From JALYTY01 sp964546935 (GTDB taxonomy: Bacteria; Vulcanimicrobiota; Vulcanimicrobiia; Vulcanimicrobiales; Vulcanimicrobiaceae): a stretch of 64,000 nucleotides of DNA. Positions 1-8,295 of the stretch are shown in pieces (positions within the stretch are counted from its first letter, which is position 1; every line of letters starts with the position of its first letter). Location: contig CAZJLJ010000004.1 in the NCBI GenBank assembly GCA_964546935.1, positions 26,141 to 90,140 on the forward strand, in the 5' to 3' direction. The position numbers and the translations under genes were made by a program. Under the pieces are notes generated by a model, which was given only the letters and a program-made list of their open reading frames with translations, was not told where the DNA came from and ran no database searches.

Positions 1-257
1 CAAGTGCGGCGAGTATCGCATTCTTCGATCGTCGCACCGCATTTCACGCGAACATACTCGCGTCTGCCGCGAACGCGCACCATTTATCTGCACTGAACGT
101 ACAGCAAACCGCTACATCCCTGGTGCAACTCGCTTCTCTTGTCAATCAACAAGCTACGACGCTCGGCTTCGCGGACACAATTTTCGCAGTGGCGATCGTC
201 GCGGCAATCGTTGCTCCTCTTGTCATCGCATTTCCACGATCGAAAGCGAGCGTGTAA
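1..257 (+). CDS. DHA2-type MFS drug exporter, C-terminal end (partial)
   Basis: The gene is cut by the left edge of the window. About 84 C-terminal residues are readable in the frame ending at TAA 255-257. The segment FFDRRTAFH is followed by LVNQQATTLGFADTIF and a last hydrophobic helix ending in a basic tail, which is the usual end of EmrB/QacA (DHA2, 14-helix) proton-driven multidrug exporters. Its stop overlaps the next start (TAATG), and a TetR regulator lies two genes downstream, the common exporter-plus-local-repressor arrangement. Family assignment rests on this C-terminal signature only. Confidence 0.75.
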   Translation, partial: SAASIAFFDRRTAFHANILASAANAHHLSALNVQQTATSLVQLASLVNQQATTLGFADTIFAVAIVAAIVAPLVIAFPRSKASV

Positions 258-568
258 TGTCCACCGCAGTCCCACTCGAAGCCTCGCTCAGCGAAGAACA
301 CGCGGCGTCGTTGTGCCAAATGGAGTTCGACCTCCGGCGCGCCGGCATCCCGGCCTCGAAAGTCGCTTCGTCGCTTCATTGGTACGCGCAAGCGTTGAAG
401 AACGCGTCAGCGGCTTCGTGGCGAGCGTTTTATCGCGAACTTTACCATGCCGTTCTAGAGGCCACGACGCCGGCGCCGGCTCTCGTCGCCATCCTCAACG
501 ACGATTTGGGCGTCCGGCTCTTCGACGAAGCGGCGCGGGCACGTATTCGCAACAGCTTCGCCGAATAG
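257..568 (+). CDS. Small hypothetical protein between exporter and TetR regulator
   Basis: This 103-residue protein is not recognised. It is predicted soluble and helical, with an acidic N-terminus, a central segment rich in Trp, Tyr and Ala (SLHWYAQALK) and no signal peptide or membrane helix. Its ATG overlaps the exporter stop by one base and its own stop lies six bases before the TetR start, so it is almost certainly translated as part of that operon. Coding bias resembles its neighbours. A role linked to the exporter or its regulation is only an inference from position. Confidence 0.6.
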   Translation: MSTAVPLEASLSEEHAASLCQMEFDLRRAGIPASKVASSLHWYAQALKNASAASWRAFYRELYHAVLEATTPAPALVAILNDDLGVRLFDEAARARIRNSFAE

Positions 569-574
569 AGCTAC

Positions 575-1210
575 GTGAAGCAGGCGTACCATCACAACGA
601 TCTACGAAACGCGTTGATCGCCGAAGCCATCAAGGTGCTGGAAGAATCCGGCATCGGGGGGCTTACGCTTCGCGAACTGGCGCGGCGCCTTGGGGTTACG
701 CACACCGCTCCGTACGCTCACTTCGCCGATAAGCAGCAGCTTCTGACCGGCGTGGCCGACGTAGGCTTCGGGATGCTCGCGGACGAGCTGCTCGCCGCTC
801 GAAACGCGCAGCCGGACCCGGCTGAGGCTTTCGTGGCAATGGCTGTCGCCTACGTTCGATTTGCACAATCGAACCCCGACCTGTACCGCCTGATGTTTGT
901 CGAAGCCGACCTTCAAGCCGGAGCCGACTGCGAGATGACGGAGCAGGCCGAGCGCGCTTTCCAAATATTGGTGGACGGCATCTCGCAATTGGGAACGCCG
1001 CTTCCCGTGCCTTCAGAGGAGCTTGCCGTTGCAGCGTGGGCCACGGTGCACGGCGCGGCGATGCTGGAAATCGACAGTCGAATGCAGACGAAGACCGCGA
1101 AGTCCTCGGTTGAGCTTGTGACCCTGGCTTCCAAGGTGTTTCTGCGCGGAATGGGCGAACCTCACCCCTCTGCCCTCGCACGCTACGGAGAACGCCCCGT
1201 TGAGCCATAA
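575..1210 (+). CDS. TetR/AcrR family transcriptional regulator
   Basis: A 211-residue regulator. The N-terminal helix-turn-helix (about residues 8-55) reads GIGGLTLRELARRLGV followed by THTAPYAHFADKQQLL, the classic TetR DNA-binding signature. The remaining helical ligand domain resembles the WHG-type C-terminal domain (LFVEADLQ, then AAWATVHGAAML). It starts with GTG six bases after the upstream small gene and overlaps the start of prs by 11 bases. From position it probably represses the exporter operon in which it is encoded; the ligand cannot be told. Confidence 0.85.
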   Translation: MKQAYHHNDLRNALIAEAIKVLEESGIGGLTLRELARRLGVTHTAPYAHFADKQQLLTGVADVGFGMLADELLAARNAQPDPAEAFVAMAVAYVRFAQSNPDLYRLMFVEADLQAGADCEMTEQAERAFQILVDGISQLGTPLPVPSEELAVAAWATVHGAAMLEIDSRMQTKTAKSSVELVTLASKVFLRGMGEPHPSALARYGERPVEP

Positions 1211-2216
1211 CCCCCTCGTCTTTAGCGGTAGCTCGAATCCGGCTCTCGCGGAGGAAATCGCGAAGAAGCTGAAGCTGCACGTCGGTAAGGCGTTGGTTTC
1301 CAAGTTTAAGAATGAAGAGACGCGCATCGAGATTCAAGAGAACGTCCGCGGCTCGGAAGTCTTCGTGATCCAGTCGATTTGCAAGGCTCCCAACGGGAAC
1401 GGCGTCAACGACGCGCTGATGGAGCTGCTGCTGATGATAGACGCGCTTCGCCGTGCGTCCGCAGCTCGTATCACCGCGGTCATGCCGTACTACGGGTACG
1501 CGAAGCAAGACAAAAAGACGAAAGGCCGCGAGCCGATCTCCGCTAAGGTGATCGCAAACATGCTGAAGATCTCCGGTGCGAAGCGAATCGTCACGATGGA
1601 TCTTCATGCGGCGCAAATTCAGGGCTTCTTCGATCAGCCCGTCGACAATCTCATGGCATTGCCGACGCTGTGCAACTACCTGAAAAAAGAGGGCCTTTGC
1701 GAAGATCGCGTCGTGGTTGTTTCACCCGATGCGGGTGGCGTGCACCGCGCCGAACTTTTCGCGAAGCGGTTGAACAGTTCGCTTGCCATTGTATTCAAGC
1801 GCCGTCCCGAGCCGGACGTTTCCGAAGTTACCGATATCGTCGGTGACGTGGACGGCAAGATCGCCGTGATCGTGGACGATATGATCTCCACAGGTGGAAC
1901 GCTAGCAAAGGCGGCGGAGGCGATCAAGGCACGCGGAGCAACGCAGGTTTACACGGTCGCCACTCACGGTATCTTTGCCGGAGAAGCGATCGACGTGCTC
2001 GAGAAATCGGAAATCGAAAAGGTGATCGTCACCAATACGATTCCGTTTCCCGACGTGGACGAGCATCCGAAGTTCGTGCAGCTTTCGATTGCGCAAACTT
2101 TCGCAGATGCCATCAGCCGCATCACGACGAATCGCTCCGTTTCTGAACTATTCAACAGCGAGGATGGGCCGCGCCCTAGCGAGCCGGTTTCCGCACCGGA
2201 GCCGGCTGCCGTCTAA
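1200..2216 (+). CDS. prs: Ribose-phosphate pyrophosphokinase (PRPP synthetase)
   Basis: Transfers pyrophosphate from ATP to ribose 5-phosphate, giving PRPP for purine, pyrimidine, His, Trp and NAD synthesis. The 338-residue protein is normal in length. The N-terminal FSGSSNPALAEEIAKKL, the ribose-5-phosphate region VTMDLHAAQIQGFFDQP (about 131-147), VVSPDAGGVHRAELFAKRL (about 173-191) and the PRPP loop VIVDDMISTGGT (about 223-234) are all intact. The start is TTG at 1200, inside the TetR gene; the next candidate would remove the first beta strand. The C-terminus carries a short Pro/Ala-rich tail. It is followed 32 bases later by rplY and then pth, a widespread bacterial order. Confidence 0.96.
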   Translation: MSHNPLVFSGSSNPALAEEIAKKLKLHVGKALVSKFKNEETRIEIQENVRGSEVFVIQSICKAPNGNGVNDALMELLLMIDALRRASAARITAVMPYYGYAKQDKKTKGREPISAKVIANMLKISGAKRIVTMDLHAAQIQGFFDQPVDNLMALPTLCNYLKKEGLCEDRVVVVSPDAGGVHRAELFAKRLNSSLAIVFKRRPEPDVSEVTDIVGDVDGKIAVIVDDMISTGGTLAKAAEAIKARGATQVYTVATHGIFAGEAIDVLEKSEIEKVIVTNTIPFPDVDEHPKFVQLSIAQTFADAISRITTNRSVSELFNSEDGPRPSEPVSAPEPAAV

Positions 2217-2248
2217 TCCTCTCGTTTTCCGGAGGTTACCGTACACGA

Positions 2249-2893
2249 GTGGCCAGCAAAGAACAGACTCTTCCGATCGAACAGCGCGAACGCACGGGCA
2301 CCAGCGACGCGCATAGGCTACGCGCCGCCGGAAAAATTCCGGGCGTGCTCTATGGACACGGCGCGGCGCCGCTCCATCTTGCATTCGACGCGAAGACGTT
2401 CAACGATTTGGCGACGCATGGCGGCACGCACGGCGTGATTACGCTGACGCTGAACGGCAAGAAATCCGATACCGCGATGGTGCGCGAGATTCAACGCCAT
2501 CCGGTGACGCACAAAGTAGAACATGTCGACTTGCAACGCGTTTCGGCACACGAAGCGGTTCGCGCCAAGGCTCCCGTCACCACCGTCGGCGTACCGCGTG
2601 GCGTTAGGGATTTCGGCGGCGTGATGGATGTGCTCGTACACGAGATCGAGATTGAAGGTCCGGTGGACGAGCTGCCGGATCACGTGGAAATCGACGTCAG
2701 CGAGCTTGGAATTCACCAGCACGCAACCGCGGGTGAAATCAAACTTGGGAAAAACATCAAGCTGCTGACGCCGCCCGATACGATCGTCGTTTCGGTCGAT
2801 GCGTCGAAGACGGCGCGCCTGCTCGAAGAGGCCGGTGAACCGGCAGTGGAAGCGCAACCCGAGCTCATCGGGAAGCCGGAGGAGACGGCATAG
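2249..2893 (+). CDS. rplY: 50S ribosomal protein L25, Ctc/TL5 type
   Basis: Binds 5S rRNA in the large ribosomal subunit. The 214-residue form has the N-terminal L25 barrel (RERTGTSDAHRLRAAGKIPGVLYG) and the C-terminal TL5/Ctc domain (about residues 95-190, EIEGPVDELPDHVEIDVS). The acidic, Ala/Glu-rich tail is typical. The start is GTG at 2249, preceded by GGAGG at 2231-2235. The TAG stop overlaps the proposed ATA start of pth by four bases, so the two are probably translationally coupled. Confidence 0.95.
   Translation: MASKEQTLPIEQRERTGTSDAHRLRAAGKIPGVLYGHGAAPLHLAFDAKTFNDLATHGGTHGVITLTLNGKKSDTAMVREIQRHPVTHKVEHVDLQRVSAHEAVRAKAPVTTVGVPRGVRDFGGVMDVLVHEIEIEGPVDELPDHVEIDVSELGIHQHATAGEIKLGKNIKLLTPPDTIVVSVDASKTARLLEEAGEPAVEAQPELIGKPEETA
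2878..2892 (+). promoter_or_regulatory. Ribosome binding site that decides the pth start
   Basis: GGAGG at 2878-2882 lies inside the last rplY codons and is followed after seven bases by ATA at 2890. No comparable site precedes TTG 2923 or CTG 2911. The arrangement is like an ATGA overlap but with ATA as the initiator. Confidence 0.6.
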
Positions 2894-3459
2894 CCACTGC
2901 TCCTCCGAGCCTGATCGTTGGATTGGGCAATCCCGGCAAAGAGTACGAAAGAACCCGGCACAATGCCGGGTTCATGGTTGTCGACCAGTTGGCGCAACGT
3001 TACGGCATCTCGTCTTGGAAGAACAAAGACAGCGCGCGCCAAGCTTTCGACTCATCGCGCCGCGTTGTTCTCGTGGAACCGACCTCGTACATGAACCTGA
3101 GCGGTACGCCGGTACGGCTCATTTCGTCGTGGTACCGCACTCCGCCCGAAGACACGCTTGTGATCGTCGACGAATTGGATTTGCCGTTCGGAACGTTACG
3201 TATGCGTCCGTTCGGCGGTCACGGCGGCCACAATGGACTGCGCTCGATCATCGCGACGATCGGCGATCGCTTCCCTCGCATCCGCGTGGGCGTGGGACGG
3301 CCGAAATACGATACCATCGATCACGTGCTCAGCCCGTTCTCCTCCGAGGAGGCGGCGCAGCTTCCAACGGTCGTCGAAGCGGCCGCGGAAGGCGCGGATA
3401 TCTGGCGCGAACACGGGTTGGAACGCGCAATGCAGTACATTAACAACTGGAAACTTTAG
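2890..3459 (+). CDS. pth: Peptidyl-tRNA hydrolase, proposed ATA start
   Basis: Releases tRNA from peptidyl-tRNAs that drop off ribosomes. Conserved catalytic and binding motifs are present: LIVGLGNPGKEYERTRHNAGF (Asn and catalytic His), SYMNLSG, VIVDELDLPFG (catalytic Asp) and GGHNGLRSI. The first conserved strand LIVGLGNPG is encoded at 2911-2937, upstream of the first ATG/GTG/TTG-type start (TTG 2923), which would cut it in half. The only well-placed site is ATA at 2890, seven bases after GGAGG (2878-2882) and overlapping the rplY stop as ATAG. This gives 189 residues, normal for Pth. CTG 2911 is a weaker alternative without a Shine-Dalgarno. Confidence 0.93.
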   Translation: MATAPPSLIVGLGNPGKEYERTRHNAGFMVVDQLAQRYGISSWKNKDSARQAFDSSRRVVLVEPTSYMNLSGTPVRLISSWYRTPPEDTLVIVDELDLPFGTLRMRPFGGHGGHNGLRSIIATIGDRFPRIRVGVGRPKYDTIDHVLSPFSSEEAAQLPTVVEAAAEGADIWREHGLERAMQYINNWKL

Positions 3460-3486
3460 GCTGGGTAGAACCGATATACTGGTAAA

Positions 3487-3495
3487 GGGAGGTGA
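3487..3495 (+). promoter_or_regulatory. Strong Shine-Dalgarno without a canonical start codon behind it
   Basis: The string GGGAGGTGA matches the full anti-Shine-Dalgarno complement. In the frame of the kinase-like gene that follows, there is no ATG, GTG, TTG, CTG, ATT or ATA until TTG 3595, although the conserved first strand is already encoded from about 3523. The near-cognate ACG at 3508 is the best in-frame candidate. Confidence 0.5.
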
Positions 3496-3507
3496 GCCGC
3501 CTCGGAA

Positions 3508-4176
3508 ACGTTTTCAGGGAAGACCTTCGTCCTCCGCGTCGACGACGCTACCGCGCGAGACGCGAGCGCCACGCTTGTCGACGATCTTCACGTTTTGACC
3601 GAAAGAGAAGTGCGCCCCATCGTCGTGGCGCCGGACCCGCGAACCGCGCGTAACATCGTCCGTGCAATCAACCGGAGCACGAACGTAGCGCTCTCACTGA
3701 GCGGCTCGGATGCAGCGCTCATCCCGCACACGCCCAACGGCATCGGCCGGGTACAGCGGCGCATCCTCGATACGCTCACCGAAGCGGGGTACATTCCCGT
3801 CGTTGAACCAACGGCGTTCGCGGTCTTTTCGCAACACGATGCGGCGGTTGTAGCCGACGACGTCGCGGCAGCAATTGCAAGCGCTTGCGAAGCCGCCAGA
3901 GCGATCTTCTTCCATCGAGCCGGCGGTATTCCCGACCCCGATACAAATGCGGTGATCAATGAATTGACGCCGGCGGAAGCGCTTGCACTCGCGGATGATG
4001 AACGCATGCCGCACGATTTGCGCACCGCCGTTCGCGCTGCGGCACTCGGCGTTCGCAGCGGCATTCCCATCGCACAGATCATCGACGGACGCGTGGCGCA
4101 CGCTGCAATTGTCGAATTGCTTACGACGCACCATCTGGGAACCCAGGTCGTAGGCGGACTGATTTTCGCGGCTTAA
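3508..4176 (+). CDS. Degenerate acetylglutamate-kinase-like protein
   Basis: About 222 residues with an amino-acid-kinase fold resembling acetylglutamate kinase. TFVLRVDDATARDASATLVDDL aligns with the family's first strand and helix, YIPVVEPTAFAVF with its middle, and AAALGVRSGIPIAQIIDGRVAHAA plus LLTTHHLGTQV with the C-terminal substrate region. Key ATP-site features are missing: the Lys-x-Gly-Gly strand end reads RVDD and the His-Gly-Gly-Gly loop reads APDP, so kinase activity is doubtful. The true start lies between 3496 and 3508 and is not a canonical codon; TTG 3595 would delete the first 29 conserved residues. It could be a regulatory paralogue of ArgB. The 3' end overlaps the convergent M48-like gene by four bases. 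Confidence 0.6.
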   Translation, partial: TFSGKTFVLRVDDATARDASATLVDDLHVLTEREVRPIVVAPDPRTARNIVRAINRSTNVALSLSGSDAALIPHTPNGIGRVQRRILDTLTEAGYIPVVEPTAFAVFSQHDAAVVADDVAAAIASACEAARAIFFHRAGGIPDPDTNAVINELTPAEALALADDERMPHDLRTAVRAAALGVRSGIPIAQIIDGRVAHAAIVELLTTHHLGTQVVGGLIFAA

Positions 4177-5438
4177 GGACAGCCCGGCGGCACGTGATTG
4201 ATCGCCGCAATGCGTTCGGCAGGCGACGGATCGGATTCCAGAAAAAGGCGCGTGCCTACGCTCGGACACACTTCATCGAGACGTTGATCCGTTTGGCGCA
4301 CGATGGCGCGAACTGCCGCATCGCGGTCGCCGGTAGCTGCAAGCGCGTAGCGGTCGGCACTCCAAGAGAATCCGCGAAGAATCGAATTGTCGATCGGCGC
4401 TTCAATGATGTAGACGCATGCGATAAGCGCCGCGACGAGCGCTAAACGCGCGACAGGATCGTCATCGCGCCGGAAGCGGATGCGGTCGGCGATAAAAACC
4501 GCCAGAGCGATGCCGAAGATTACGAGCAACGCGTTATATCCCGCGACGCGCACGGGATCGTTCGCAGCAAGCTGTCCCACTTCTCGAGCGAAAATGAAGC
4601 GCAGCTCCGCGAGCGTGCTTCCCGCGATGAGCGAGTAGGGAATGACGATCCGGCGGCTTGGCCCAAGGCCTTGAATCTCGGCTTCACCGATCTGCGCGCG
4701 CTCCGGCTTCGTATCGATCACCGTTGGCACTGCGACGTGCGCTCGCGTTTCCAGTTGCTGCAGGACCGTCATATAAATTGACGGCATCGGCTTCTGCGCA
4801 TCGATCGCCGGCGCGCTGACAAACGGCTGGATGTACGCCACCAAAAAGCTTCCCGCAACAATCGCGAGCATCGTGTAGATATACCATTGATGCGTACGGT
4901 CGACCAGCCACAACACAAACGCCACCACGAGACCCGCAATGATCATCGAAACAATGGTATTCAGCAACCACGTTGCGCCCCAAGTGTGCAACAGCAGCCC
5001 CGAAATGCCCATCACGCGGCCCACGCGGAAGATGTAAAACGACGGGATAAGCGCGGCAAGTCTCGCGATTAGCACAAGCGCAGCACCGAAAACAAATCGA
5101 ACGAGAAATTCGTTGCGCAACCGCTTGCGCAACAGATCGCGCAGCCGTGCAGCGGTTCCGCTCTGCCAAAAATACGCGAGCGCGACGATTTGAAAAACGA
5201 TGGTGCCGAGCCACCCCGGCACCATCCAGCGCGCAAGCCGTTGCGCCGCGAGTTGCCTGTCGCGGTCGACGAGTTTCGTGGCCGGAAGGTGTTCTAGTTG
5301 CGCCGGCGTGAGGGCATCGACGCGCCGGTCGAGCGCGTTTGGACGTGTTTCGGAAGCGCACCCGTAATTGGGAGCAATAGCACCGGCAAGCACCAGGGCG
5401 AGCGACACGATTAGCGTCAGGCGGCGAAAGACCGTCAT
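4173..5438 (-). CDS. M48 (Ste24-like) membrane peptidase homologue lacking zinc ligands
   Basis: A 421-residue protein with an N-terminal signal or anchor ending near a Cys, several membrane helices (around residues 75-215 and 305-350) and the overall pattern of Ste24/CAAX-protease-like M48 enzymes, including the C-terminal signatures WSADRYALAATGDRDAAVRA and DPSPAERIAAI. In active members the zinc site is HExxH plus a distal Glu. Here the helix reads FAREVGQLAAND, so both His are replaced (Arg and Gln), and the distal Glu before SADRYAL is absent. It is probably a non-catalytic membrane protein. It lies 36 bases downstream of the GGDEF gene on the same strand and may be co-transcribed with it. 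Confidence 0.7.
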   Translation of the reverse strand: MTVFRRLTLIVSLALVLAGAIAPNYGCASETRPNALDRRVDALTPAQLEHLPATKLVDRDRQLAAQRLARWMVPGWLGTIVFQIVALAYFWQSGTAARLRDLLRKRLRNEFLVRFVFGAALVLIARLAALIPSFYIFRVGRVMGISGLLLHTWGATWLLNTIVSMIIAGLVVAFVLWLVDRTHQWYIYTMLAIVAGSFLVAYIQPFVSAPAIDAQKPMPSIYMTVLQQLETRAHVAVPTVIDTKPERAQIGEAEIQGLGPSRRIVIPYSLIAGSTLAELRFIFAREVGQLAANDPVRVAGYNALLVIFGIALAVFIADRIRFRRDDDPVARLALVAALIACVYIIEAPIDNSILRGFSWSADRYALAATGDRDAAVRAIVRQTDQRLDEVCPSVGTRLFLESDPSPAERIAAINHVPPGCP

Positions 5439-5474
5439 GTGGCGCTGTTTCGCGCCCGGTTACTAGATAGCTTC

Positions 5475-6572
5475 CTATCTATATGTTGAGAATGCGGTCC
5501 CGTTCACGGAGAAAGATACGCGATTGCGACCTGTCCGCTTACTGTGATACATCGCCGCATCGGCAGTCTCGAGCAGTTCGCTTGCGCTGCGAGCATCGTA
5601 CGGAAAGGTCGCAACGCCAATGCTCGCCGTGATCTCTAGGGGCAGGCCGAAATCGTGGCGCCGTACCGCCTCACAGAAGGCTTGTGCGCGTTCTATGGCT
5701 ACCGTCTTTTGCGCATCGAAGAGCAGCGCGCAAAACTCGTCGCCGCCATTGCGGCCCACAATATCGACCTCGGGCACGGTGTGGGCACGCATCAACTCGG
5801 CCATCGTCTGCAAAACGGAATCGCCGGCGGCGTGGCCATGCTCGTCATTCACGGTTTTGAAACGGTCGGTATCTATAAACCAAAGCGTCATGACGTTTGG
5901 CTTGCCGCGACGGGCACGATCGACTTCTTCAGCGAGCCGCGCACGAAAGGCTCGCGGTGTGAAAAGTCCGGTCAATCCATCGTACGTTGCATCGGCGCGA
6001 TCGGCCTCACGTTCCACTGCAAGAGCATACGGCGACGTAGCGTGTTCGATCGTGCGAACGATGGTTTCTTCCGAGGCGAGCGCTCCACTGCAGGATGACG
6101 ATACGTAGACCACTCCGCGGAGACCGGTGCCGTCTAGCATCGGCACAGCAAGCCCGCAGCGGTCGGTGGGAATCATCGTTCCTTCGGAACCGCCGGCGCG
6201 ATGTCCGGAAATTGCGGCTCGAGCCGGTAGAAACGCGACGGCGTCGCGACGAATACGAACCCGCTCGTAATGACGCGCCCGTTCACCGCTTGCATACACG
6301 CATGCCAGTTCTTCGCCATCTGTCAAGAGCACGAGAAATGAATCGACTCGAGGATCCAACGCGCGTATCGCCTTGTCGAGCGCTTGAATCACGGCCATGC
6401 TGGAAACACGCGACGCGTCGAGCAGCGAACGAACGGCTGCGAGGACGTTTTCTTCGCGTAAACGGCGTTCGCGATCGCGGAGCGCACGAGTGCGCGATCG
6501 CTGCCGGAGGATCCGCGCTCCCAACAGCACGGCGAAGGGTACGCCGAAGAGAAAAATCAATACGCCTGACAT
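5475..6572 (-). CDS. Membrane-anchored diguanylate cyclase (GAF-like plus GGDEF)
   Basis: Makes the second messenger cyclic di-GMP from two GTP. The 365-residue protein starts with one hydrophobic anchor (MSGVLIFLFGVPFAVLLG), then a coiled linker, a GAF-like sensor region (about 45-190) and a GGDEF domain (about 205-360). The active-site motif is intact as NGGDEFCALLF, and FIDTDRFKTVND and YDGLTGLFTPRAF are normal. No RxxD inhibitory site is evident immediately before the active loop. The open frame extends to 6686, but that extension overlaps the divergent decarboxylase and lacks domain character, so ATG 6572 is preferred. Confidence 0.88.
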   Translation of the reverse strand: MSGVLIFLFGVPFAVLLGARILRQRSRTRALRDRERRLREENVLAAVRSLLDASRVSSMAVIQALDKAIRALDPRVDSFLVLLTDGEELACVYASGERARHYERVRIRRDAVAFLPARAAISGHRAGGSEGTMIPTDRCGLAVPMLDGTGLRGVVYVSSSCSGALASEETIVRTIEHATSPYALAVEREADRADATYDGLTGLFTPRAFRARLAEEVDRARRGKPNVMTLWFIDTDRFKTVNDEHGHAAGDSVLQTMAELMRAHTVPEVDIVGRNGGDEFCALLFDAQKTVAIERAQAFCEAVRRHDFGLPLEITASIGVATFPYDARSASELLETADAAMYHSKRTGRNRVSFSVNGTAFSTYR

Positions 6573-6641
6573 TGCTCTGGTTCCAAGCAGTGCCCCCGTT
6601 GCGAGGCAGCCGGACACGCTGAAGTTTTCAAAAGAGAGATC

Positions 6642-8230
6642 GTGCTCGACCCCAAAGATTGGGCCGCGTTTCGCGACCTGAGCCACGCGGCGCTCGATGA
6701 TGCGTTGGATTACCTCGAGAATGTCGGCGAGCGCCCGGCCTGGGAAGAGATGCCCGGCGCTGCTATCGCGCGATTAAACGAACCGCTGCCACAAGATCCA
6801 ATGCCTCTTGCCGACGTTTACGACGAGTTTTCGGACGTGATCTTCCCGTATCACAGCGGGAACATCCATCCGCGCTTTTTCGGGTGGGTTCAAGGAACGG
6901 GAACGCCCACGGGGGTGCTGGCCGATCTTCTCGCTTCGACCATGAACCCGAACGTCGGCGGACGCAATCACGGTGCGGTATACGTGGAGCGTGCGGTCAT
7001 TCGTTGGTTCCTCGAGCTCTTCAAATTTCCGTATGACGCAAGCGGTGTCTTAACGGTTGGAACTTCGGCGGCGAACCTCATTGCAGTGCTGGTGGCAAGA
7101 ACGCGCGCGCTTGGAACGCAGGTACGCGAAACCGGTGTCGATCTCTCGAAAGGACGTTTGGTCGCGTATGCTTCGAGCGCAACCCATAGCTGCGTTCGCC
7201 GCGCGTTCGAAGTTTCAGGTTTAGGAAGTGCATCGCTGCGCGTGTTGTCGACTGATTCGCTGCATCGCATCGATCCGCAACGCGTAGCGCATGCGATTGC
7301 GGAAGATCGCGCCGCCGGCAACCGCCCTTTCATGATCGTGGGCAATGCCGGCACGGTGGACGTCGGTGCGATCGATCCGCTCGATGAATTAGCCGATCTT
7401 GCACGTAGCGAGGAGCTTTGGTATCACGTCGACGGCGCATTCGGTGCAACGGCGGTTCTCTCCGAAGAACTGGCGCCGCGGTTTCGTGGAATCGAGCGAG
7501 CGGACTCGATTGCGTTCGATTTTCACAAGTGGCTTCAGGTACCTTACGATGCCGGCTGTTTGCTGGTACGAGATGGAGAATTGCATCGCTCGACCTTTGC
7601 TTCGTCGCCTTCGTACTTGACGCGAATGCCAAGGGGACTCGCAAGCGCACAGCCGTGGTTTACCGACTTCACGATCGACCTTTCACGTGGGTTCCGTGCG
7701 CTCAAAGTCTGGTTCACGATCAAAGAACATGGAGCTCGCGTACTTGCAGCCGCCATGGAAGAGAACGTCCGTCAAGCCTGTTTGCTGGCGGACTTAGTCG
7801 ACGCCGACGCCGATTTGGAGCTGCTCTCGCCCGTTCAATTGAATATCGTTTGCTTCCGATACCGAGCCTCCGCGGTAAACGAAGTCGATCTCGACCGCTT
7901 TAACGACGAGCTGGTTATTCGCGTTCAGGAAAGTGGCGATGCCGTTGTTTCATCGACTACCGTTTCGGGTAAACGCGCGATTCGCGTTTGCATTGTCAAT
8001 CATCGCACGCGTGACGAAGANNNNNNNNNNNNNNNNNNNNNNNNNNNNNNNNNNNNNNNNNNNNNNNNNNNNNNNNNNNNNNNNNNNNNNNNNNNNNNNN
8101 NNNNNNNNNNNNNNNNNNNNCGGGTAAACGCGCGATTCGCGTTTGCATTGTCAATCATCGCACGCGTGACGAAGACTTAACGTTCACGCTAGACTCGATC
8201 AAACGCATCGCCGCCGAAATGTTAGAGTGA
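6642..8230 (+). CDS. PLP-dependent group II decarboxylase, interrupted by an assembly gap
   Basis: Belongs to the aromatic-L-amino-acid/glutamate/diaminobutyrate decarboxylase family, which removes the carboxylate from an amino acid to give an amine. HPRFFGWVQGTGTP near the N-terminus, the cofactor-binding HVDGAFGA and the Schiff-base lysine in FDFHKWLQVPYDAGC are intact. Positions 8021-8120 are Ns and the 55 bases before the gap are repeated exactly after it. Collapsing the duplicate joins the frames and gives one 477-residue protein ending at TGA 8228-8230, a normal length. Read literally, the frame breaks at the gap. The start is GTG 6642 with a GAGAG-type ribosome site. Substrate cannot be predicted. 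Confidence 0.88.
7966..8175. other. Scaffold gap (100 N) bounded by a 55-nt exact duplication
   Basis: Bases 7966-8020 and 8121-8175 are identical, with 100 Ns between them. This is the pattern left when two contigs that overlap by one k-mer are scaffolded without being merged. The real sequence most likely lacks both the Ns and one copy. Confidence 0.9.
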
Positions 8231-8295
8231 TTCATCTTTGACGGATAAAGTCTACTCAGCGGATCCCAAGATTTGCGGGGTATAAGCGTGCGAGT

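Noticed and set aside
139..732. A 197-codon plus-strand frame across the exporter end and TetR start
   Set aside because: Out of frame with two supported genes and Arg/Ser-rich, typical of a frame-shifted reading.
5464..5481. Inverted repeat TAGATAG-CTTC-CTATCTA between the GGDEF and M48-like genes
   Set aside because: Stem is AT-rich and only seven base pairs with no T tract; too weak to call a terminator or operator.
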